Shown one piece after another: positions 57,805 to 64,000 of a DNA stretch of 64,000 nucleotides. Positions within the stretch are counted from its first letter, which is position 1. The number at the start of each line of letters is the position of its first letter. The stretch lies in NCBI GenBank assembly GCA_037042915.1, contig CM073202.1:1240001-1304000 (forward strand), given 5' to 3'. The notes beneath the pieces were generated by a model. The model saw only the letters and a program-made list of their open reading frames with translations, was not told the DNA's origin and did no database searches. Source of the DNA: Auricularia sp. M13. Lineage: Eukaryota > Basidiomycota > Agaricomycetes > Auriculariales > Auriculariaceae. The position numbers were made by a program, and so were the translations under genes.

Positions 57805-58506
57805 CCTCTTCCTCCACGCCACCCGCCAATTTCCCACCGCTTGCTTTCTTGCTCCCGACGCTACCCCAACAATTCACCGAGTGCGAGACTCCTCGTGCTC
57901 TGTTGACGACTAATTCAGAACTCTCCCGACATCACGACCTCGAGGATCTCGCGCTTGGCTCTACAGCTCATTTTACTACTACTCTCCCTACACCCACCTA
58001 ATCATATCCGACGCGATCTAGGCTCCGGCATCATGAGGCCTGCGACTACTTGCAGCCTCCACGTTTTTTGACTCCCCCGACCCGCCAGCAATCATTTACG
58101 AAGTGTCACGCTCTGCTGTCTGTCGCCACTGCCTGTGTCTTGTGTTGGAAACTTGTCTCTTTACAGTTGTTCTATTCAACACTCAGTCTCTCATTTACTA
58201 CTACACTCACTCACTCCCGGCGTCCAATACCCTCCTCCATTTGCACGTCGTACACCCCCCAGCGCTGGAGCATCCTCACCTACAATCGTTATCATCTACT
58301 TATACACTCACACTATTGTTACCTCACGCCTACCACTACCACCGTATACGTACTAGTATAACCCGTCTGTTCATTGTGTAGCAATTTTTTCACGCGCGAA
58401 ATCAACACGATACCCGTTGGCTAACAAACAAACGCTTTGTGCGAGGCTGTGGCTTCGAACTATGAATTCGATCGTGTTCGTGTTCTAGTTGTATGCCACA
58501 TCCTGA
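57805..58506. other. Convergent 3' region
   Basis: About 700 bp of pyrimidine-rich sequence between the stops of the homeodomain and PNG1 genes. It probably holds both 3' UTRs. No gene was recognised. Confidence 0.35.
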
Positions 58507-60273
58507 TCAGGTGCTGTCATCCTTCTTGCCTCCCTCGCCACGCTCCTCTACCCATTCCTTCGTGCCACTCGTGCGGCCAGCCAGATCCTTATCAGCAGAT
58601 TGCGAAGCGGCACTGGCCAGCCACTGAGCCTCCGCGCTGTCCTCCGCCTCGAGGCGCTGCAGGTCCGAGGGGTGCAGCCCGAACCGTCTCCGCGCAGTGA
58701 CGGCTGCGAGTGCCTAGGGGGGAAAAGCAAACAAAAATCGATGCAGTTACGCGTGAGAACCCTTCTGCAGTGCTCCACCCCTCGGGCAGATCCTCGTCCG
58801 AGCACAAAGACGTCAACGCACCGTGGCGAGGTCCGCTTCGGACATCCTGTTTCGGCGCTGCAGCGCGGCGGGCCAGTCCTGGATGTACGCCCGGCTGACG
58901 TCGCGCGCGCCGTCGGTCGAGAACGCGAGGACGTAGCTCATCTTCTTCCCCCATCCGCGGTCGTACAGCAGCGCCTCGTCGCGCACGCACTCGCACGAGT
59001 CCAGGTGCACCCATCGCTTGAGCCCGGGTGAGTAATACTGCCGCCGCCCCACAAGGATCACAGAGACACGCCAGGCGGAGATCTCAGATGCACTGGATTT
59101 GCACCGATCGAGTCAAGTGAGGGACGCACCTCGTTCCTGGATGCAGTGAAGAAGTCAGATCTGGAGTTCAGATGGGGAACTTTCGAAAAGGAAACAGGGT
59201 AGGGTATTGCACAAGACAAGGCGGAAGGGGGTGGGGGACTGACCACACATGGTCCTCGGCATTCCACACTGCGGGGAGCGGTGAGACGCGGTGGGATCAG
59301 AAAACGCCTTCGGCACGGACCATAACGCGCGCGCAGCCCCACAGCGCGCAAGAAAAGCGTGAACAGGTTGGCGAATTCGCCGCAGCGACCGATGCGCGAT
59401 TTCATCAAGGCGGAGAGTTCGCTGCAGAGCGGGATTCCGACGAGCCCGAGCGCAAGTCCGAGTACGAAGGATTCATCATGTCCATCATAATCGCAACGGT
59501 GACAGCAGTGTTGACGTTGACAGTCGCACAGCAGCAGCGCGATATCATCACAGAAAGGAATCATCTCCAGTCAGCGCACGCACATCTCGCTCCCACGAAT
59601 ACGCGAAATGAAGACTGACTTGTACCGGGGGAAGCGCAAGGGGGTGCCGTCCTGATCGCACGCATACAGCTCGACAACGCCGGCGCCACCCGCGCGCTCG
59701 GCCGGCGTCGGTGCGGCGTGTCCGCGGGAAGCCATGGGCGCCTCGCACGTCGGGCAGGGCATGGGGTCAGCCCATTTGAAGAAATTTGGCTTGAACCACT
59801 TGACGAGCGCGTCCGCCAGCGCGTCCTCGAAGCACGGCAGGGCGTCAGGGCCGTTCTGACGCGCGTCGGCGGTCTCATGCAGCTCCTGCAGCGGAATGTG
59901 CGACATGGCCTCGTCCTGCACCCACCGCGGCGCGCGCACTCAGATCTCGATTAGATAAGTGCGCGAGGATATGACGTGCCAGCAGAGCGCCTTGCTCGTA
60001 CGTGTCCATCTGCTGGTCCAGCCTCATGATCGTGCCCACGAGCGCGCGCGCGGCATTCGAGCTGCTGGGCGCCGCAACAGTAGGAGTAGCGGTGGGAGCG
60101 CCAGCAGACTGTGGCCTCAGAGCGCGCACTTGCGCGATGACCTCGTCGGCTCGGGCACGCAGCTGGTCGCGCTCCTGCTGGGTGATGATGTGCGGGTAGC
60201 GACCCCTGGCCGCGCAGAGCTGTATCCAGCGCGCGCCGACGATGGACGCAAAGGCTTCAGCATTCAGCGACAT
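58507..60273 (-). CDS. PNG1: Cytosolic peptide:N-glycanase
   Basis: Png1 deglycosylates misfolded glycoproteins during ER-associated degradation. It opens MSLNAEAFASIVGARWIQLC and goes on VQDEAMSHIPLQELHETADA, WFKPNFFKWADPMPCPTCEA (start of the transglutaminase-like core with the zinc CxxC), VELYACDQDGTPLRFPR, then LMKSRIGRCGEFANLFTLFL with the catalytic Cys, RAVGLRARYVWNAEDHVWNE with the catalytic His, and VYYSPGLKRWVHLDSCECV with the catalytic Asp. The Cys-His-Asp triad is intact. The C-terminus (TARRRFGLHPSDLQRLEAED) ends in a charged tail. Introns are mostly short, with one near 200 nt. It is head-to-head with TIM13, with 78 bp between start codons. Confidence 0.9.
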
Positions 60274-60351
60274 GAGAGCTACTGGCAATGGCAAAGAAAC
60301 GGACGCGTGGCCGCCGGACAGTGCCGAAACGCGACCTTCCAGTGCAACGCC
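60274..60351. promoter_or_regulatory. PNG1/TIM13 bidirectional promoter, 78 bp
   Basis: The whole space between the two start codons is 78 bp, so both genes must share it or start transcription inside each other's 5' ends. It contains AAACGGACGCGTGGCC-like GC-rich sequence with an ACGCGT (MluI cell-cycle box type) element at 60302-60307 read as acgcgt. Confidence 0.45.
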
Positions 60352-60914
60352 ATGGCTGACTTTTTGAGGTCCTCGTCGTCGTCGTCGAGTGCGCAGACTC
60401 AGTGCCACATAGGCTCGTGTTAACGCATGTTCTTCGCAGCCGATATGACGGCGCAGAAGGAAGCCATGATGCAGCAAGTAAAATCCGAGATTGTGCGCAC
60501 CTTTCCAACAGCATTCTGCTATCAGTCATTAACTGGGTGTGCACAGGCGCTGGCCAATGCGCAGGAGCTCATGAATGTACGATGCAGATCCAAGCGGTCC
60601 TAACGTTCTAACCTCGCATTTGCAGAAAATGAACGAAAAGTGCTTTGCGCGCTGCGTTACAAAACCAGGGACCAGTTTGTCCAGCTCCGAAGAGGTATAC
60701 TCTTTCTAATATGACCATACACGTGGATACCCCTAACGCACGTGCAGGGCTGCATTTCGCGCTGCATGGACCGTTACATGGAAGCTTGTGAGTCGCTTTG
60801 AGCTACTGTACTTGAAACATGCCCATTTGCTCATTGAATCCAGTCAATATTGTCAGCCGTGTATATGTAGAGCGACTAGCGCGGGAACGTCAGTCAGAGG
60901 CGCGTTCAACATGA
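60352..60914 (+). CDS. TIM13: Small Tim chaperone Tim13
   Basis: Tim8-Tim13 complexes escort hydrophobic proteins across the mitochondrial intermembrane space. The exons are short: MADFLRSSSSS|TDMTAQKEAMMQQVKSEI, ALANAQELMN, KMNEKCFARCVTKPGTSLSS, SEEGCISRCMDRYMEAFNIV and SRVYVERLARERQSEARST. The twin CX3C motifs (CFARC and CISRC) and ALANAQELMN...EKCFARCVTKPG are diagnostic of Tim13. Intron borders are all GT-AG; the first exon is only 34 nt. No single exon reaches 60 codons, so the gene does not show as a long frame. The protein is about 90 aa, as expected. Confidence 0.92.
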
Positions 60915-61118
60915 GTAGTTGACGGCCATAGACTGTAAGACCGTCCTAATTCACACCCATCTCCACAACGCGCGAAGGGTGCCCTCTTGAGATCTTTGAA
61001 TGGATTGAAATTCCAAGATCGCGAGCTTGAGGCAGACAGCGAGGGTACAACGGCAGAAATGGCGCAGAAATGGAGACGTTGGAGTTTCTATTGAGCGCAG
61101 AGTGACACAATGCTACGA

Positions 61119-61688
61119 TCAAGGTTCCAGGGAGGCAGGGAAGGTGCCAGCCTCGCGCTGCTCGTCCCAGCGAGACACCTGTGCATGTGGGATTAGCAGA
61201 AGGCTTCGAAGCGAGATGAAGACGAAGACTACGAACCCATTCGACTGTAATCCAGAAGGACAGATAGGCAGCTAATTAGGCTTTGACGTTGCGCAAAGAG
61301 TGCGCGGAACGCACTCGGGCAGAGGGAGCGGAAGACCCTCTTGAACTGCTTGCAGGGCGCAAAGTCCTCGCCCTTGGCGTTGACGCACTTGTGGTAGTCG
61401 ACGTAGCTCTGCCAGCTGCGAAGGGGTCATCTGGCCGGTCGCTGACACCGGATCGCAGGCGCATACCAATGCCTGGTCTGGTTCTGGTTGGGGAAACGCG
61501 CTGAGTGGTGCGTCAGCGCTATGCGGACATGGACATTGGCCGTACCATCGAAAGGCGCGGTCTGGAGCACGAATTTGCTGCGAAAGAAAAGAGATATGTA
61601 AATAATATTGCCAATATATAGAGTTAGTAGATAGGCACCTCTTAAGCTCCTGGAGCTCGTTGCGGCCTTCCTCAGAGTCGGCGGGCAT
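61119..61688 (-). CDS. COX12: Cytochrome c oxidase subunit VIb
   Basis: Cox12 is a small intermembrane-space subunit of complex IV. Spliced exons give [72 protein letters not shown], then IEWVSRWDEQREAGTFPASL and EP. Cysteines sit at HCW, HKC, APC and SLCP, giving the CX9C-CX10C pair needed for oxidative folding via Mia40. The length is about 95 aa. The Ile before EWV replaces the usual Ser and follows from my choice of splice site. Five introns, including one of about 60 nt after a nine-base exon (TC GAA TGG), make this hard to predict automatically. It is convergent with TIM13 and divergent from PRP18. Confidence 0.9.
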
Positions 61689-61780
61689 CGTCAAAGTACG
61701 CGGTGAGAGGGAGGGTTGACCAAGTGATGGGCTCCGGTGTCTGCCGGTCCGCCGCTCTCGACCCCGCCACCGCCAGCCTC
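61689..61780. promoter_or_regulatory. COX12/PRP18 bidirectional promoter, 92 bp
   Basis: The start codons of the two divergent genes are 92 bp apart. If PRP18 begins at the in-frame ATG 61724 the gap is only 35 bp, which favours the 61781 start. No named motif is evident. Confidence 0.4.
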
Positions 61781-63093
61781 ATGGACTTTCTCAAGAGCGA
61801 GATTGCCAACAAGCGAAAGGCGCTGGATGATGATATCCCGCGTCCGTCCAAGTACATGCGCCGCGGCGACCTCGAACGCATGCGCGAAGAAGAGGAACGC
61901 AAGCGCAAAGAAGAGCAGGCAGCAGAGGCTGCGAAGGCGGCAGCTGCGGCTCAGCTGAAGGTATGCTTGCTATGTTACATGTATGCGAGCAAATAATTGT
62001 GGTTGACACGTCGGGTATGCAGGCTTCCACCCCGCGCGAACGCTCCAAGTCCGGCTCGCCGTTCCCAAGCGCGCTCCCAGACGCATCGGCGGCCAAGGGC
62101 GGCGAGGGCGGGTTCAACATATCCAACGAGGATGCAATCCGCCGTCTGCGGCAGAAAGGGCAGCCCATCCGCCTGTTCGGCGAGACGGACAAGGACCGGC
62201 GGTTGCGCCTGCGCGCGCTCGAGCTCATCGAGGAGAAGGGCGGCGACAAGGGCAGCCAGCAGAACGACTTCAAGAAGGCGCTGGAAGACGTCGAGCGCAG
62301 TGACCGCATGAAGGCCGATCGGCAAGACAAATCCAAGGATGAGGACAACGCGAAGAGCGAAGCGGAGGAGGTGCTGGACTTGCAATTGGTCAAGACCGAT
62401 CCCGACAAGCTCTATCCTATCATTTATTTTGCTCTTAAGAAGAAGCTGAAAGAGTGGGAGGAGGCGCTGGAAGAACGGCCTGGTATGTGCACCTATACTC
62501 AACACAATGGGATCTTAACTTTTCTTCCAGACAATATCAAGCGTTCGACACAGGGAAAGCTGGCTGCGGCGACCCAAGTGCAATCTGCGCAATACATGAA
62601 GCCATTTTTCAAGATTTTGCGGTCACGGGTATGTCGCTCGCATTGTCGTCATATTTTCCGCTGAACCTGCCGCAGTCTCTACCTCCTGACATGCTTCTTC
62701 GGGTATCGGAAATTGTACACTACATGCAAAAACGACAATACCAGAAGGCAAACGACTCCTACCTGCGACTCAGTATCGGCAACGCACCATGGCCCATTGG
62801 CGTAACGATGGTCGGGTGTGTATTATCCACGCCAGACCTTGTAACTTGTGCTCACATCATATTTTCAGTATCCACGAACGTTCCGCTCGAGAAAAGATCT
62901 CCACCGACCAGGTCGCTCACGTGTTGAACGACGAAGTCAGCCGGAAGTACATCCAAACTCTGAAACGGTGCGTTCAACCCCCAGGTTAGTGTCCAGCTTG
63001 CGTTTGCTCACCAACATCCTGCTTGGGTCCAGGATATTGACGTTTGCGCAAACGAAATACCCGCCCGAGGACGTGTCGCAACTCATGGGATGA
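61781..63093 (+). CDS. PRP18: Pre-mRNA splicing factor 18
   Basis: Prp18 acts in the second step of splicing with Slu7. It starts [20 protein letters not shown], the conserved opening, followed by a charged helix and the SFM/PRP4-like motif [24 protein letters not shown]. After [20 protein letters not shown] and an acidic linker the Prp18 domain follows: [102 protein letters not shown] and GVTMVG, which is the invariant loop, then [20 protein letters not shown] and [13 protein letters not shown]. The domain is complete. Six introns are visible. Confidence 0.92.
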
Positions 63094-63480
63094 CACTCGT
63101 GCGCTCATTACGCCTGCCACACCTGTAATTCCTAGCTTTCCCTGTATTTGTCCCGCCTGAAACATGTTCATGGTTCTGCGCAGTTCGTCATTCAATTGCG
63201 TTTGGCTTGTGGGCGATGCGGGGGCTTCCCTTGGCTGGCAAATCTCAGCTCGCAGGGACAAGTAACGTTGCTATTCATGGTGTGTTTGATGACTACTATG
63301 AAGTGTGATGTCTCTCAATACGAGCAATGCGGGCCACTTTTTGACAGCCAGCTTTCGACTTCCAGGAATGCGGTAGTCACTGGCTTTTTGTACCCCGCCG
63401 CCTAACGTCTGTCTCGACTAACTATAAGGTGTGTAAGCTTTAGCGCTAATCTGGGGTTGCGCTTGGTCTTGTCTTGCTCA
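63094..63480. other. Gap downstream of PRP18
   Basis: About 390 bp, T-rich in parts, probably the PRP18 3' end. No gene was recognised. Confidence 0.3.
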
Positions 63481-64000
63481 ATGGCCCACCAATCCATGCT
63501 TTGTGCACGTGCACCCCAGGCTGTCTTGGCTCTGAATCGGTCTTGTTAGTTTTGGCCTGTTTTCGGTGCTCTCTCCAGCGGCCTGGGCCAAGTCGGTCTC
63601 TTCGAAGGACAGCTCACAACTACCGCGTTCTTCGGCAGTGCTCCTCCTTGTGGCAAGGGCGCAACCTTCTGTCACAGGCTCACGGCGGTTCATTGACTAC
63701 TTTTGGCCTCGGTGCATGCTCGCTCTCGATTCTTTTCGCAGCGTCCGTGATCTCGGGAACTGTCACACGCACCGAGGCGATGCTGGATTACGCTCGGGGC
63801 CCTTTCTGCGACGGGCGCCGTCCAAGTCAGAGTCCCACGTCGCTGCTTCGCTGTCTTAGAAATCTGGTAACGGGAGCTCCAGGACAACTACTCAGTCGCC
63901 TTGACACCTGCAGTCGGCGCGCTCACTCTCTTGGGTTCAATTGTCCTACATGCCGGCATCTTCAAACCTCCGCAGCTGCCAGACAGCGTTGACTTCCAAT
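63481..64000 (+). CDS. Possible membrane-protein gene cut by the right edge
   Basis: Low support. An exon from the ATG at 63481 (MAHQSMLCARAPQAVLALN) can be spliced to GLGQVGLFEGQLTTTAFFGS and APPCGKGATFCH, and the last 110 bases read DNYSVALTPAVGALTLLGSI and VLHAGIFKPPQLPDSVDFQ, which looks like a membrane helix and loop. Middle exons are not resolved and I recognise no family. Confidence 0.3.

Overview
The window is 64 kb of nuclear DNA from a basidiomycete fungus, most likely a mushroom-forming agaricomycete. The evidence is GC-rich, densely packed genes split by many introns of about 45-65 nt, an agaricomycete-type NLR (NB-ARC/TPR) gene, fungal HNH and transposase-like families, and core genes (PFK1, COX10, COG6, APL6, PRP18, SNP1) that read as basidiomycete orthologs. 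I count 27 complete or near-complete protein genes, one gene cut by the left edge, one doubtful gene cut by the right edge, and one short non-autonomous DNA transposon. I found no tRNA, rRNA or CRISPR array and no LTR element. Splice sites were placed by eye from reading frame, GT/GC-AG borders and family conservation.

Layout. 0-5.5 kb: the 5' end of a WLM-domain metalloprotease gene, then an NLR-type STAND NTPase with an internal transmembrane helix. 5.7-11.7 kb: a GNAT acetyltransferase and a divergent gene pair, a LamB/YcsF protein and a 1259-aa biotin carboxylase-PxpC-PxpB-biotinyl fusion. This pair matches the lam (lactam utilisation) arrangement of Aspergillus. 11.8-12.5 kb: a 694-bp MITE with 23-bp inverted repeats and a TA target duplication. 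12.6-19.8 kb: PFK1, SFK1, a protein kinase with an altered DFG motif, and a small two-exon orphan gene. 21.7-29.2 kb: a J-domain protein, AP-3 beta (APL6), a COG0523 GTPase with four tandem cysteine repeats, and ribosomal protein uS10. 29.5-37.5 kb: a long, largely disordered nuclear-type protein with an ARM-PH-like N-terminus and helical C-terminus (candidate Red1/SYCP2-like meiotic axis protein), and COG6. 37.9-44 kb: a 937-aa transposase-like gene, a gene-poor gap and an HNH nuclease-domain gene. 44.2-63 kb: mostly housekeeping genes: COX10, PNGase A, JJJ1, a disordered S/T-P protein, U1-70K, a homeodomain factor, PNG1, TIM13, COX12 and PRP18.

How the genes work together. Few neighbours share a pathway. 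The clear functional unit is the lam pair, which shares a 251-bp promoter with two GATA-type sites. Two tight head-to-head pairs (PNG1/TIM13, 78 bp; COX12/PRP18, 92 bp) probably share promoters. The window also holds both kinds of eukaryotic peptide:N-glycanase, secretory PNGase A and cytosolic PNG1. The best candidates for undescribed biology are the cysteine-repeat COG0523 protein, the transposase-like family, the Red1/SYCP2-like protein and the 115-aa orphan.
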